Shown here one piece after another: positions 18,748-28,982 of a DNA stretch of 64,000 nt. Positions within the stretch are counted from its first letter, which is position 1. The number at the start of each line of letters is the position of its first letter. Origin of the DNA: an uncultured Prevotella sp. (GTDB taxonomy: Bacteria; Bacteroidota; Bacteroidia; Bacteroidales; Bacteroidaceae); NCBI GenBank assembly GCA_900316015.1, contig ONBG01000002.1, forward strand, positions 62,001-126,000, written 5' to 3'. A program made the translations under genes and the position numbers. The notes below the pieces were generated by a model. The model saw nothing but the letters and a program-made list of their open reading frames with translations. It was not told the origin of the DNA and did not search any database.

Positions 18748-18996
18748 ATGGAAGATAACAGGCAGAAAAGAAAACAAAAAAGAGAATGGGCATGCGTCCT
18801 TTCGGCGATACTGATCTATATCGCAGGGACCAGGTATCTCCCACCACTGGCAAGAGAGATAATTATTATCATCATTGCCATAGCGATGTTGGGATGGATT
18901 ATATATGACATCATTCATAACAAGCATGTTGATCTATTTACCAGTATCCTATTAGTATTGATCATGATCTGCCTGACTTTTTACGAATGCAAATAA
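18748..18996 (+). CDS. Small membrane protein, unknown function
   Basis: An 82 aa protein. A basic, charged N-terminus (MEDNRQKRKQKREW) is followed by two or three hydrophobic segments (ACVLSAILIYIAG, IIIIIIAIAMLGWIIYDII, LFTSILLVLIMICLTFY). By the positive-inside rule the N-terminus is cytoplasmic. No family recognised. A gap of 150 nt separates it from dtd, and 37 nt separate it from the MazG-like gene. It may be transcribed with the latter. Confidence 0.6.
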   Translation: MEDNRQKRKQKREWACVLSAILIYIAGTRYLPPLAREIIIIIIAIAMLGWIIYDIIHNKHVDLFTSILLVLIMICLTFYECK

Positions 18997-19033
18997 AATG
19001 TTTACAAGAAATAGTCCAAATTAAGGAGATAAA

Positions 19034-19378
19034 ATGAAGCAAGAAATAACGATAAAAGAAGCCCAACAACGTGTTGACAGATGGGTCCATGAATATGGTG
19101 TAAGATACTTCTCTGAACTAACCAATATGGCGTGCTTAACAGAGGAAGTAGGAGAACTGGCAAGAGTCATGGCTAGAACGTATGGAGACCAAAGTTTTAA
19201 GGAAGGTGAAAGCCATAATATAGGCGAAGAGATGGCTGATGTTCTGTGGGTTCTAATGTGCCTGGCGAATCAAACAGGAATTGACCTGACAGAAGAACTG
19301 GAGAGGAGCTTTGACAAGAAGACCAAAAGGGATGCCATGCGCCATCGCAATAACCCCAAATTAAAAAATTCCATATAA
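19034..19378 (+). CDS. MazG-like nucleotide pyrophosphohydrolase
   Basis: A compact (114 aa) all-alpha NTP pyrophosphatase-type protein. The metal-binding signature is present: CLTEEVGELARV (EExxE-like helix) and IGEEMADVLWVLMCLAN (ExxD). Such single-domain MazG/iMazG proteins hydrolyse non-canonical or excess (d)NTPs to monophosphates, or act in housecleaning. The substrate cannot be told from sequence. GGAG precedes the ATG. It sits just before deoC, giving a small nucleotide-metabolism pair. Confidence 0.85.
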   Translation: MKQEITIKEAQQRVDRWVHEYGVRYFSELTNMACLTEEVGELARVMARTYGDQSFKEGESHNIGEEMADVLWVLMCLANQTGIDLTEELERSFDKKTKRDAMRHRNNPKLKNSI

Positions 19379-19440
19379 AACAAAAGACTTTAGATGCAAC
19401 AAAATATAAGTATAAAACATCACATTAAAGAGAAAAAGAT

Positions 19441-20370
19441 ATGGCAAGTATAAAAGAACAAGTAAACTCTGAAAGACCGAGTCAGCAACAAAGCAAGTAT
19501 CAAGAAGCATTGAGCAAATATAATTGCGAACTCAATGATACGGAGATTCGTGAGAAAGTGAAAAAACTGATCACGGAAAAAGCAGCAGAAAATGATACAA
19601 AAGAAGTGAAGAAATTTCTCTTCGGGAGCGTAGAATTAACCTCACTGCATACTACAGACTCTGAGGTAAGCATCATGCAATTCACAGAAAACGTCAACCG
19701 GTTTGACGAACAATATCCAGACATGCCTCACGTGGCTACCATATGCGTATATCCATGCTTCGCAGAAATCGTCAAAGACACCTTGGAAGTAGAAGGTGTG
19801 CAAATCGCATGTGTGTCAGGAAGTTTCCCCTCTTCACAAGCATTGATAGAAGTAAAGGTTGCAGAAACAGCATTGGCCATCAAAGACGGTGCAGACGAGA
19901 TCGATATCGTCATGCCTGTGGGAAAGTTCCTTAGCGGAGATTATGAAGGGTTAGCCGACGATATCCAGGAGTTAAAAGCAACATGTGGAGACCATCCCAT
20001 GAAGGTTATCCTTGAAACCGGTGACTTAGGATCAGCAAGCAACATCAAAAAAGCAAGCATTTTGTCAATGTATGCTGGTGCTGACTATATCAAGACATCT
20101 ACAGGAAAGGAAAAAATCAGTGCTACGCCAGAGGCTGCATACATCATGTGTGAAGCCATTAAGGAGTACTATGAGGAAACTGGGATCCAAATTGGATTCA
20201 AGCCCGCAGGAGGGATCAATACCGTAATGGACGCTATTATCTACTACACGATAGTGAAAGAAGTGCTAGGAGAAAAATGGCTAACACACAAATGGTTCCG
20301 CTTAGGTACCAGTAGGCTGGCTAACTTACTACTCAGCGAAGTAGAAGGACAAGAAATAAAATTTTTCTAA
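19441..20370 (+). CDS. deoC: Deoxyribose-phosphate aldolase
   Basis: Class I aldolase splitting 2-deoxyribose-5-phosphate into glyceraldehyde-3-phosphate and acetaldehyde, in deoxynucleoside catabolism. The TIM-barrel signatures are intact: ADEIDIVMPVGKFLSGDYEG, KVILETGDL, DYIKTSTGK (Schiff-base lysine) and GFKPAGGI (second active-site lysine). The 309 aa length includes an N-terminal extension of about 60 residues typical of the longer DeoC forms. No other deo genes are nearby. A GC-rich hairpin follows the stop. Confidence 0.93.
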   Translation: MASIKEQVNSERPSQQQSKYQEALSKYNCELNDTEIREKVKKLITEKAAENDTKEVKKFLFGSVELTSLHTTDSEVSIMQFTENVNRFDEQYPDMPHVATICVYPCFAEIVKDTLEVEGVQIACVSGSFPSSQALIEVKVAETALAIKDGADEIDIVMPVGKFLSGDYEGLADDIQELKATCGDHPMKVILETGDLGSASNIKKASILSMYAGADYIKTSTGKEKISATPEAAYIMCEAIKEYYEETGIQIGFKPAGGINTVMDAIIYYTIVKEVLGEKWLTHKWFRLGTSRLANLLLSEVEGQEIKFF

Positions 20371-20381
20371 TCAGGGATTTG

Positions 20382-20401
20382 GGAGGGCAAACATGCCCTC
20401 C
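20382..20401. terminator. Hairpin between convergent deoC and polyprenyl synthetase
   Basis: GGAGGGCA (20382-20389) pairs perfectly with TGCCCTCC (20394-20401) with a 4-nt loop. No strong T-run follows on either strand, so it may be a weak or bidirectional terminator. Confidence 0.55.
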
Positions 20402-20432
20402 TAAATATGCTTTTACAGCTTCAAGCATTTCA

Positions 20433-21410
20433 TTACAGGTTTCGCTCAATGACAAAATCGAGATAGGCACGCAAAGACTGACGAATCTTGTCGTCCTTGA
20501 CCTTATGAGCTAAAAAGTCGAGGGATTGTCGATGGAAATCATGCATCCTACGATCTGCATATTCAATTCCACCCGACTGTTTGGCAAAGTCAACAAGAAG
20601 AGATATTTCTTCCTTAGAAACGGTCCCATCTTTGACTTTATGAGCCAGTCTAAACATCTCTGGATGAGGATGACTATTCAATGCATAGAGAATGGGAAGT
20701 GTTAACTTTCCTTCAGCCATATCATTACCTGTGGGTTTTCCTATCTCACGTTCATCGTAGTAATCAAAAATATCATCACGGATCTGGAAGATAATTCCTA
20801 AGTTCTGACCAAAGCATTTCGCGGCCTGTACATCATCTGGCGAGGCTCCAGCTGACAGTGCTCCGATGCCAGCACACGCCTCAAATAAAGCGGCTGTCTT
20901 CTGCTTAATGACCTGATAGTAAACATCCTCAGAAAAGTCTTGATTCCGAATATTAGACAATTGAAGGATTTCACCATCAGAGAGGGTACGACCTAACTCT
21001 GCCAGATAACAAACGATCTCCTTAGATCCTGTATAAGCAACATTCAACAAAGCAGTAGAAAGGATATAGTCTCCTACCAATACGGACACTTTGTTATTAT
21101 ATAGCGCGTTCACTGAGGCTTGTCCTCGACGCTCAGAACTCTCGTCTACTACGTCGTCATGTACCAAACTTGCCGTATGCAACAATTCAAGTCCTACTGC
21201 AGCATGCAAAGTTGACGACTGTATGGCACCAAAATTCTTGGCCATCAACAAGATAAGCATAGGACGCATCCGCTTACCAGCACGCTGGCGAATATGATCA
21301 AGTGCTTGCTGAAGCAAACCATCACGATGGGACATAGCCTCATTGAAAAGAGCGGTGAAATCGTCTAATTCCGCTGAAATCGGTTGTTTGATGATTGACA
21401 GATAATCCAT
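20433..21410 (-). CDS. Polyprenyl (octaprenyl-type) diphosphate synthase
   Basis: All-alpha trans-prenyltransferase, 325 aa, that elongates isoprenyl diphosphates for the menaquinone side chain or similar. The first aspartate-rich motif is HDDVVDESSERRG (about residue 88) and the second FQIRDDIFDYYDE (about 210). KRMRPMLILL and GNDMAEGKLTLPILY are further family signatures. The chain length of its product cannot be read from the sequence; small residues before the first motif (LLHTASLV) suggest a long-chain enzyme. IspB is the likely orthologue. Convergent with deoC, divergent from polA. Confidence 0.88.
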   Translation of the reverse strand: MDYLSIIKQPISAELDDFTALFNEAMSHRDGLLQQALDHIRQRAGKRMRPMLILLMAKNFGAIQSSTLHAAVGLELLHTASLVHDDVVDESSERRGQASVNALYNNKVSVLVGDYILSTALLNVAYTGSKEIVCYLAELGRTLSDGEILQLSNIRNQDFSEDVYYQVIKQKTAALFEACAGIGALSAGASPDDVQAAKCFGQNLGIIFQIRDDIFDYYDEREIGKPTGNDMAEGKLTLPILYALNSHPHPEMFRLAHKVKDGTVSKEEISLLVDFAKQSGGIEYADRRMHDFHRQSLDFLAHKVKDDKIRQSLRAYLDFVIERNL

Positions 21411-21429
21411 GTAACACAGAAATTTAATG

Positions 21430-21437
21430 CAAAAATA
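21430..21437 (-). promoter_or_regulatory. -7 element for the polyprenyl synthase gene
   Basis: Minus-strand TATTTTTG fits TAnnTTTG, 20 nt before the start codon at 21410. No -33 TTTG is seen at the usual distance. Confidence 0.5.
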
Positions 21438-21498
21438 ATGAATTCCTCGGGATAAATACCATTTTTTTTGTAATTTTACACGATAAATACAATATATT

Positions 21499-24261
21499 AT
21501 GAAGAAATTATTTCTGTTAGATGCTTATGCGCTGATATATCGTTCGTATTATGCCTTCATGAAGAATCCAAGGATCAACTCGAAGGGAATGAATACTTCA
21601 GCCATTATGGGATTTTGCAACACGCTAAATGAGATAATCCAAAAGGAAAATCCAACTTACATAGGAGTAGCTTTCGACCATGGAAAGACTTTCCGGCATG
21701 AAGCATTCCCTGCTTATAAAGCACAACGCGAGGCAACACCAGAGGACATTAAATTGAGTATTCCCTACATCAAAGATATCTTAGACGGGTACCATATTCC
21801 CATTTTGCAAGTAGACGGATTCGAAGCTGATGATATCATCGGTACTTTAGCAACCCAAGCTAGTAAAACCAACATAGAGACTTATATGCTGACACCAGAC
21901 AAAGACTACGGTCAGCTCATCCGTCCGAATGTCTATATGTACAAGCCCCGACATGGAGGAGGATATGACACCATTGGAGAAAAAGAGGTGGAAGACAAAT
22001 ATGGAATCACTTCCCCACTCCAGGTCATAGACCTATTGGCATTGATGGGCGACACTGCAGATAATTTTCCGGGTTGCCCAGGCATCGGGGAAAAGACTGC
22101 TATCAAACTGATTCAACAGTTTGGTAGCGTTGATGCCCTCCTCAACCATACTGACGAGCTAAAAGGGAAGATGAAGGAAAAAGTAGAAAATGCAGTTGAC
22201 GATATCAAGATGTCAAAGTTCCTGGCAACCATCCGAACAGACATTCCCATCCAACTTAATCTTGAAGCGATGAAGTTGACTGCCCCCGACCAACAAGTAT
22301 TGGGCAAGATCTTCAATGATCTGGAATTTAAAAGCTTCGCAGACCGCATTCTAAACAAACGTGAAAATCAGAAAAAAGATGTAAATCAACAACTTGATTT
22401 ATTTGAGAAATTCACGACCAATGGGTCAGAAGCAAGCAAAAACTCAAGTTTTGACACGCTAAAAACGACACCACACGAGTATAAATTAGTTGATAATCAA
22501 AAGGATATAGAGGCATTATGTGACTTTTTGTTGACAAATAAAATTCTAAGTTTAGACACGGAGACCACCTCTACCTCTCCGATTGATGCAGAATTAGTGG
22601 GATTGAGCTTTGCCGTAGAAGAAAATCATGCCTTCTATGTCCCAATTCCTACCGATCGTGAAGAAGCTCAAAAAAGAGTTAACATATTTAAAAGACTATA
22701 TGAGAACCCAGAAATTCTTAAGATTGGGCAAAATATCAAATATGACTATGAAGTGCTGATGAACTATGGCATCCACATAGCAGGGAAGATGTTCGACACA
22801 ATGTTGGCCCATTATCTCATCCAACCAGAGTTGCATCACAACATGGATTACATGGCAGAGGTATACCTGAACTACCGAACCATCCACATTGAAGAACTGA
22901 TTGGTCCCAAAGGAAAGAATCAAAAGAACATGCGTGACCTGGATCCGAAAGATATATATGAATATGCAGCTGAGGATGCTGATATCACCCTCAAGCTAAA
23001 AAACATTTTAGAGCCGAAACTCAAGGAAGTAAATGCAGAGGATCTCTTTTGGGAAATAGAAATGCCACTGGTCCCAGTGCTGGCAGATATGGAGATGACT
23101 GGAGTCTGTCTCGACACAGAAGCATTGAAGGAAACATCCAAGATTTTCAACGATAGGATGCTGGCTTATGAGCAGCATATCTATGAACTGGCAGGCGAGC
23201 ATTTCAATATCTCTTCTCCCAAGCAAGTTGGAGATATCCTTTTCGGCAAGATGAAGATCGTAGAGAAACCTAAAAAGACCAGGACGGGACAATACGTTAC
23301 CTCTGAGGAAGTATTGCAACAGCTGCAAGGAAAAGCACCTATTATCTCAGATATATTAGCCTATAGAGGATTAAAGAAACTATTAGGCACCTATGTAGAT
23401 GCACTTCCCAAGTTGATCAACCCAAAGACGGGCCACATCCATACCTCTTTTAACCAAGCCATCACGGCAACCGGCCGACTATCCTCCACAGATCCCAACC
23501 TGCAAAACATCCCTGTCAGGGATGACGATGGAAAGGAAATACGGAAATGCTTTATCCCAGAACCGGGTTGTCTATTCTTTTCAGCGGATTATTCCCAGAT
23601 AGAATTACGCATTATGGCACACCTTTCCGAGGATCAGAACATGATTGAAGCATTTCAGGAAGGATTGGATATTCATGCTGCCACAGCCTCAAAGATCTGG
23701 CATGAGAGCATGAAAGAAGTCACGCCTGAGCAACGGAAAAAGGCAAAGCAAGCCAATTTCGGGATCATCTATGGGATCACCACCTATGGGCTGGCACAAA
23801 GGATGGACATCCCCAACCGTGAAGCAAAGCAACTCATCGAGGACTATTTCAAAACCTTCCCTGGCGTACATGCCTATATGGAGAAGAGTAAAGAGATGGC
23901 AAGGCAGAAAGGATATGCAGAGACTCTGTTCCACCGCCGGAGATACCTCCCTGATATCAACTCGAAGAACGGTACTGTACGAGGGTTTGCAGAACGCAAT
24001 GCCATCAACGCACCAATACAAGGCTCAGAGGCAGACATCATCAAGATCGCGATGATCCGCATCCACGATCGGTTCCAGAAAGAGCATATCCGCTCGAAGA
24101 TGATCTTGCAGGTACACGACGAATTAAACTTCAGTGTCTATCCAGAAGAGAAAGAAAAAGTTGAAAAAATCGTCATTGAAGAAATGCAACATGCCTACAC
24201 CCTGAGAGTACCTTTGATAGCAGATGCCGGATGGGGGAAGAACTGGTTGGAGGCACATTAG
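21499..24261 (+). CDS. polA: DNA polymerase I
   Basis: Replication and repair polymerase, 920 aa with all three domains. The 5'-3' flap nuclease is N-terminal (LLDAYALIYRSYYAF, FEADDIIGTLA, GDTADNFPGCPGIGEKTA). The 3'-5' proofreading domain keeps its acidic residues (LSLDTETTS, GQNIKYDYEVL, YAAEDADITLKL), so proofreading is probably active. Polymerase motifs are DYSQIELRIMAHLS, the O-helix KKAKQANFGIIYG and QVHDELNFSV. The upstream region has a weak TAATTTTA box (21471-21478) about 20 nt before the ATG. Confidence 0.96.
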   Translation: MKKLFLLDAYALIYRSYYAFMKNPRINSKGMNTSAIMGFCNTLNEIIQKENPTYIGVAFDHGKTFRHEAFPAYKAQREATPEDIKLSIPYIKDILDGYHIPILQVDGFEADDIIGTLATQASKTNIETYMLTPDKDYGQLIRPNVYMYKPRHGGGYDTIGEKEVEDKYGITSPLQVIDLLALMGDTADNFPGCPGIGEKTAIKLIQQFGSVDALLNHTDELKGKMKEKVENAVDDIKMSKFLATIRTDIPIQLNLEAMKLTAPDQQVLGKIFNDLEFKSFADRILNKRENQKKDVNQQLDLFEKFTTNGSEASKNSSFDTLKTTPHEYKLVDNQKDIEALCDFLLTNKILSLDTETTSTSPIDAELVGLSFAVEENHAFYVPIPTDREEAQKRVNIFKRLYENPEILKIGQNIKYDYEVLMNYGIHIAGKMFDTMLAHYLIQPELHHNMDYMAEVYLNYRTIHIEELIGPKGKNQKNMRDLDPKDIYEYAAEDADITLKLKNILEPKLKEVNAEDLFWEIEMPLVPVLADMEMTGVCLDTEALKETSKIFNDRMLAYEQHIYELAGEHFNISSPKQVGDILFGKMKIVEKPKKTRTGQYVTSEEVLQQLQGKAPIISDILAYRGLKKLLGTYVDALPKLINPKTGHIHTSFNQAITATGRLSSTDPNLQNIPVRDDDGKEIRKCFIPEPGCLFFSADYSQIELRIMAHLSEDQNMIEAFQEGLDIHAATASKIWHESMKEVTPEQRKKAKQANFGIIYGITTYGLAQRMDIPNREAKQLIEDYFKTFPGVHAYMEKSKEMARQKGYAETLFHRRRYLPDINSKNGTVRGFAERNAINAPIQGSEADIIKIAMIRIHDRFQKEHIRSKMILQVHDELNFSVYPEEKEKVEKIVIEEMQHAYTLRVPLIADAGWGKNWLEAH

Positions 24262-24272
24262 AAGAAGTAAAT

Positions 24273-24304
24273 TTTGCGTATATCAATTATTTACCGTAAT
24301 TTTG
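24273..24304 (+). promoter_or_regulatory. Promoter for ychF-lgt
   Basis: TTTG (24273-24276), 20 nt, TAATTTTG (24297-24304): full consensus. The transcription start would be about 22 nt before the ychF start. Confidence 0.7.
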
Positions 24305-24330
24305 CATCAGAATTAAACGTTTAATTATAT

Positions 24331-25440
24331 ATGTCATTAAAATGTGGTATTGTGGGATTGCCTAACGTGGGCAAGTCTACACTTTTCAACTGCCTTTCCA
24401 GCGCGAAAGCACAAGCAGCCAATTTCCCTTTCTGTACAATAGAGCCTAACTTAGGGGTTATTACCGTTCCTGATGAGCGGTTGAACAAGTTGGCAGAAAT
24501 CGTGCACCCGGGAAGAATTGTACCGGCTACCTGCGAGATCGTCGATATTGCAGGACTGGTCAAGGGTGCTTCCAAAGGCGAAGGATTAGGAAATAAATTC
24601 CTCGGGAATATCCGTGAATGTGATGCGATCATCCATGTCATACGATGCTTTGATGATGATAATATCGTACGGGAAGGCGGTTCTCCCGTCAATCCTGTCG
24701 AGGACAAGGAAATCATCGATACAGAACTACAGCTCAAGGACTTAGAGACGATCGAGTCACAGCTCACCAAACAGCAGAAGATCGCAGCAACGGGCAATAA
24801 GAACGCAAAGGTCTTGGTCAAGGTCTTAGAGGCTTATAAGGAAGTCCTCGAACAAGGTAAGAATGCCCGTACCGTCACTTTCGACAGCGAGGAAGAAGAG
24901 CATGCTGCACACGACTTGTTTCTCCTGACAACCAAGCCCGTGCTCTACGTCGCCAACGTTGATGAGAACAGTGCCAAGACTGGCAACGAATATTCCAAGA
25001 AAGTAGAGGAAATGGCAGCTGAGGAAGGAGCAGAAGCCATGGTGATCGCCGCTAAGACAGAAGAGGATATCGCATCCTTGGAGACCTACGAAGACAAGAA
25101 GATGTTCTTAGATGAATTAGGGCTTGAGGAGAGTGGTGTCAATCGCCTCATCAAGAAAGCCTATCACCTACTGAACCTTGAGACCTTCATCACCGCAGGC
25201 GAGATGGAAGTTAAGGCTTGGACTTACCACAAGGGATGGAAAGCCCCACAATGTGCCGGCGTCATTCACACAGACTTTGAGAAAGGATTCATCCGTGCCG
25301 AGGTGATCAAATATGAAGACTACATCAAATACGGCTCTGAGGCAGCTGTCCGCGAAGCAGGGAAAATGGGCATCGAGGGCAAGGACTATGTCGTACAAGA
25401 TGGTGATATCATGCACTTCAGATTCAATGTAAGCAAATAA
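24331..25440 (+). CDS. ychF: Redox-regulated ATPase YchF (Obg family)
   Basis: Ribosome-associated P-loop NTPase that prefers ATP. The G1 motif is GLPNVGKSTLFN at residue 8, DIAGLVKGASKGEGLGNKFL is G3, and the family's NVDE replaces the NKxD guanine motif, giving ATP preference. A coiled-coil segment (about 130-170) and a C-terminal TGS-like domain (ETFITAGEMEVKAWT to FRFNVSK) complete the fold. Full length at 369 aa. It is separated from lgt by only 2 nt. Confidence 0.95.
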   Translation: MSLKCGIVGLPNVGKSTLFNCLSSAKAQAANFPFCTIEPNLGVITVPDERLNKLAEIVHPGRIVPATCEIVDIAGLVKGASKGEGLGNKFLGNIRECDAIIHVIRCFDDDNIVREGGSPVNPVEDKEIIDTELQLKDLETIESQLTKQQKIAATGNKNAKVLVKVLEAYKEVLEQGKNARTVTFDSEEEEHAAHDLFLLTTKPVLYVANVDENSAKTGNEYSKKVEEMAAEEGAEAMVIAAKTEEDIASLETYEDKKMFLDELGLEESGVNRLIKKAYHLLNLETFITAGEMEVKAWTYHKGWKAPQCAGVIHTDFEKGFIRAEVIKYEDYIKYGSEAAVREAGKMGIEGKDYVVQDGDIMHFRFNVSK

Positions 25441-25442
25441 TT

Positions 25443-26339
25443 ATGATCCACTTATTCAACTATATCGTCTGGGATCCCAACATCATAGCATTCCACATTG
25501 GGCATTTTGGTGTCCGCTGGTATTCTATATGCTGGCTGATAGGGTTGGTCCTTGCCTTCTTTATCGTCAAAAGGCTGTATAAAGAACAGAAGATCAAGGA
25601 TGAGTATTTTGACCCGTTGTTCATCTATTGCTTCGTGGGTATCTTGGTAGGATGCCGTTTGGGGCATTGCCTGTTCTATCAGCCAGATTACTTCCTTTCC
25701 TCCTGGGACCATGTCGTAGAGATGGTCCTCCCCTTCCATCACATGGCAGATGGCAGCTGGAAGTATGTAGGATACGAGGGACTTGCCTCTCATGGAGGGA
25801 CATTAGGCTTGATGATTGCGCTGTATTTCTATTACCGCAAGACTCATGTCAACCTTTGGGTCGTACTGGATGACATTGCCATCGCGACCCCGACAACGGC
25901 TTGTTTCATCCGGTTGGGCAACCTGATGAACTCTGAGATCATCGGCAAGGTAACAGATGTCCCCTGGGCATTCATCTTCGAGCAAGTCGACCAATATCCC
26001 CGTCATCCCGGACAATTATATGAAGCCATCGCGTATGCCATCTTTTTCTTTGTAGGATGGTATATCTACCGCAAGAAACCGCAGAAGGTGGGTACAGGTT
26101 TCTTCTTTGGATTGTGTCTGTTCCTCATCTTTTCTGCCAGGTTCTTCATCGAGTTCACCAAGGATATCCAAGAGCCTTTCGAGGCTGGCATGGCACTGAA
26201 TATGGGACAAATCCTGAGCATCCCGTTTGTCATCCTCGGGTTAGCTTGTATGATTGGAGGAAAATGGATGAAGAAGATAGGAGCCAAGGGCATTGAGAAT
26301 ATCCATATCGATTCTAATGACCGCCCCAAAAAGAAATAA
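25443..26339 (+). CDS. lgt: Prolipoprotein diacylglyceryl transferase
   Basis: Inner-membrane enzyme transferring diacylglycerol from phosphatidylglycerol to the lipobox cysteine. The 298 aa protein has about seven membrane helices and the Lgt signature GRLGNLMNSEIIG in the variant form FIRLGNLMNSEIIGKVTD; HPGQLYEAIAY and RFFIEFTKD are further conserved segments. It supports lipoproteins found in this window (GIN protein, Ig-like protein). Immediately downstream of ychF; a 14-bp hairpin separates it from convergent mutS. Confidence 0.93.
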   Translation: MIHLFNYIVWDPNIIAFHIGHFGVRWYSICWLIGLVLAFFIVKRLYKEQKIKDEYFDPLFIYCFVGILVGCRLGHCLFYQPDYFLSSWDHVVEMVLPFHHMADGSWKYVGYEGLASHGGTLGLMIALYFYYRKTHVNLWVVLDDIAIATPTTACFIRLGNLMNSEIIGKVTDVPWAFIFEQVDQYPRHPGQLYEAIAYAIFFFVGWYIYRKKPQKVGTGFFFGLCLFLIFSARFFIEFTKDIQEPFEAGMALNMGQILSIPFVILGLACMIGGKWMKKIGAKGIENIHIDSNDRPKKK

Positions 26340-26341
26340 TC

Positions 26342-26378
26342 AATCAAGGGTTAGCGCATGCTAACCCTTGATTATTTT
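26342..26378. terminator. Bidirectional terminator between lgt and mutS
   Basis: A perfect 14-bp stem, AATCAAGGGTTAGC (26342-26355) with GCTAACCCTTGATT (26360-26373), and a GCAT loop. T-rich tracts follow on both strands. The mutS stop codon (26361-26363) lies inside the right arm. Confidence 0.88.
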
Positions 26379-28982
26379 CTTGATTTCATTCAATTTATTC
26401 AAAGCCTCAACAGGGGTCAGATTGTTGATATCCAGATGAATGATCTCATCCCTGACCTGGCTCAGTACTGGGTCATCGAGCTGGAAGAAACTCAGTTGCA
26501 TCCCTTCCCTACTCTGTCCAATAGTCTGTGCAGAAGGCTTACCCACGCTTCCCACCTGAGAATTGTCCGCCTCCAGCTGCTTGAGGATCACCTGGGCTCG
26601 CTTGACAATGCTCCGTGGCATGCCTGCGATCTCAGCAACGTGAATACCAAAGGAATGCTCTGAGCCACCACGAACCAGTTTCCGGAGGAAAAGTACCTTC
26701 CCATCCACTTCCTTGACACTGACATTATAGTTCTTAATACGTGAGAAGTTCTTCTCCATCTCATTCAACTCATGGTAATGCGTGGCAAAGAGCGTACGGG
26801 CACGAGCCTTCGGGTTCTCATGCAAGTATTCCACAATCGCCCATGCGATGGAGATACCATCATAGGTAGACGTCCCACGACCCAACTCATCAAACAGTAC
26901 CAAAGACTTGGGAGAGACATTGTTCAAGATGTCGGCAGCCTCCGTCATCTCCACCATAAAGGTAGACTCGCCCAAGGAAATGTTATCCGAAGCACCTACC
27001 CTTGTGAAGATTTTGTCCACCAAACCGATTTTCGCGCTTTCTGCGGGTACGAAACAGCCCACTTGAGCCATCAATACGATCAAGGCAGTTTGGCGAAGCA
27101 GCGCGGACTTACCTGCCATATTCGGACCCGTGATGATCATGATCTGCTGTTTCTCCGTATCCAAATAGATATCATTCGGAACATAATGCTCCCCTAAAGG
27201 AAGTTGGGTCTCAATGACAGGATGGCGTCCTTGCTTAATATCCAACACATTGTCTGAGGAGATCAATGGACGGATATAATTGTTTTCCTCAGCCACCTTG
27301 GCAAAAGACAACAGGCAATCCAAGTGAGCAATGGCATTAGCATTGATCTGGATCTGCGGGATATAGTCTTGCATAGCGATGATTAGCTCATTAAAGAGCT
27401 TCTCCTCCAGCGAAAGGATCTTCTCATCAGCCCCCAAGATCTTCTCTTCATACGCTTTCAGTTCCTCGGTAATATAGCGCTCGGCCTGCGCCAAGGTCTG
27501 CTTGCGCACCCAGTTGGCTGGAACCTTGTCCTTATATGTATTCCTCACTTCCAAGTAATAGCCGAACACATTGTTATAGCCTACTTTCAGGGAAGAGATT
27601 CCCGTCTTTTCCATCTCGCGGTTTTGGATCTCCATTAAATACTGTCGACCATGATTAGAGATGGAACGGAGTTCATCCAATTCCTTGCAATAACCTTCTG
27701 CAATGACATTTCCCTTGTTTACCAACTGTGGAGGATCGGGCTGGATTTCCTTTTCTATCCGGTCGCGCAAGGTCTCACAAAGATGGAACTGCTCGCCTAC
27801 CCTCTTGAGTCCTTCATTGTCTGCCTGCAAGCAGGCAGACTTGATGGGCTCGATGGCTTGCAGTGCTAACTTCAGCTGGACCACCTCCCGAGGGGACACA
27901 CGACCCACTGCCACCTTGGATATGATGCGCTCCAAGTCACTGATCCGATGGAGTTGGTCATCAATACACTGGCGGAAATCAGGCTTTCTAAAGAAATACT
28001 CCACGACATCCAAGCGCTGGTTGATAGGTTTCTCGTCCTTCAAGGGGAACAAGAGCCAACGTTTCAGCAACCTGCCACCCATAGCCGTAATCGTCTGGTC
28101 AATGACATTCAGCAAGGATGACCCATCCTCCTGCATGGGCTGCAGCAATTCCAAGGATCGGATCGTAAACTTATCCAAGCGGACATAACGCTCTTCCTCG
28201 ATCCGGGAAAGGGAAGTGATATGCCCAATATGCGTATGCTGGGTGATCTCCAAATACTGCATGATGGCACCTGCGGCAATCACGCCGTTCTTGAGATGCT
28301 CGACACCGAATCCCTTCAGGCTTTTCGTGCCAAAGTGCTTTAAGAGCTTTTGCCTGGCACTTTGCTCGGTAAAGACCCAGTCATCAAGTTCAAACACGCA
28401 ATATCTTGTGCCGAAGATGCGTTCGAAATCGTGCTTTTTGTCCCGGTCATAAAGTACCTCCTTCGGACCAAAATTGCCCAAGAGCTTCTCCACATAATCA
28501 TAAGTCCCCTCACCCGTCAAGAACTCTCCCGTAGAGATATCTAAGAAAGCGACACCACAGGCAGCCTTCCCAAAGTGGACAGCTGCCAAGAAGTTGTTCT
28601 CTTTATAATTGAGGACATTATCACTCATCGCCACTCCTGGCGTCACCAATTCTGTGATTCCGCGCTTGACGAGTGTTTTCGTCAGCTTAGGATCTTCAAG
28701 CTGGTCGCAAATGGCCACACGCTTCCCTGCCCGGATTAGCTTGGGAAGATAAGTATCCAAAGCATGATGGGGGAAGCCCGCCATCTCTGCGCTCCCCTTG
28801 CTTCCGCCGTTATTACGTCGGGTAAGGGTAATACCCAGGATCTTGGATGCCTCGACAGCATCCTCGCAATAGGTTTCATAAAAGTCCCCACAACGGAACA
28901 ACATCAAGGCATCAGGATGCTTTGCCTTCAGTTGGAAGAACTGTTTCATCATGGGGGTCAACCCCTTATCTGACATAGACAT
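26361..28982 (-). CDS. mutS: DNA mismatch repair protein MutS
   Basis: Mismatch-recognition ATPase, 873 aa. The N-terminal mismatch-binding motif [10 protein letters not shown] (about residue 29-38) is a close variant of the classic F-x-E site (here F-Y-E). The Walker A is [15 protein letters not shown] and Walker [28 protein letters not shown] is the switch segment. It overlaps the upstream phosphatase gene by 17 nt and uses that gene's promoter at 30293. The stop codon is within the terminator hairpin. Confidence 0.96.
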   Translation of the reverse strand: MSMSDKGLTPMMKQFFQLKAKHPDALMLFRCGDFYETYCEDAVEASKILGITLTRRNNGGSKGSAEMAGFPHHALDTYLPKLIRAGKRVAICDQLEDPKLTKTLVKRGITELVTPGVAMSDNVLNYKENNFLAAVHFGKAACGVAFLDISTGEFLTGEGTYDYVEKLLGNFGPKEVLYDRDKKHDFERIFGTRYCVFELDDWVFTEQSARQKLLKHFGTKSLKGFGVEHLKNGVIAAGAIMQYLEITQHTHIGHITSLSRIEEERYVRLDKFTIRSLELLQPMQEDGSSLLNVIDQTITAMGGRLLKRWLLFPLKDEKPINQRLDVVEYFFRKPDFRQCIDDQLHRISDLERIISKVAVGRVSPREVVQLKLALQAIEPIKSACLQADNEGLKRVGEQFHLCETLRDRIEKEIQPDPPQLVNKGNVIAEGYCKELDELRSISNHGRQYLMEIQNREMEKTGISSLKVGYNNVFGYYLEVRNTYKDKVPANWVRKQTLAQAERYITEELKAYEEKILGADEKILSLEEKLFNELIIAMQDYIPQIQINANAIAHLDCLLSFAKVAEENNYIRPLISSDNVLDIKQGRHPVIETQLPLGEHYVPNDIYLDTEKQQIMIITGPNMAGKSALLRQTALIVLMAQVGCFVPAESAKIGLVDKIFTRVGASDNISLGESTFMVEMTEAADILNNVSPKSLVLFDELGRGTSTYDGISIAWAIVEYLHENPKARARTLFATHYHELNEMEKNFSRIKNYNVSVKEVDGKVLFLRKLVRGGSEHSFGIHVAEIAGMPRSIVKRAQVILKQLEADNSQVGSVGKPSAQTIGQSREGMQLSFFQLDDPVLSQVRDEIIHLDINNLTPVEALNKLNEIKKIIKG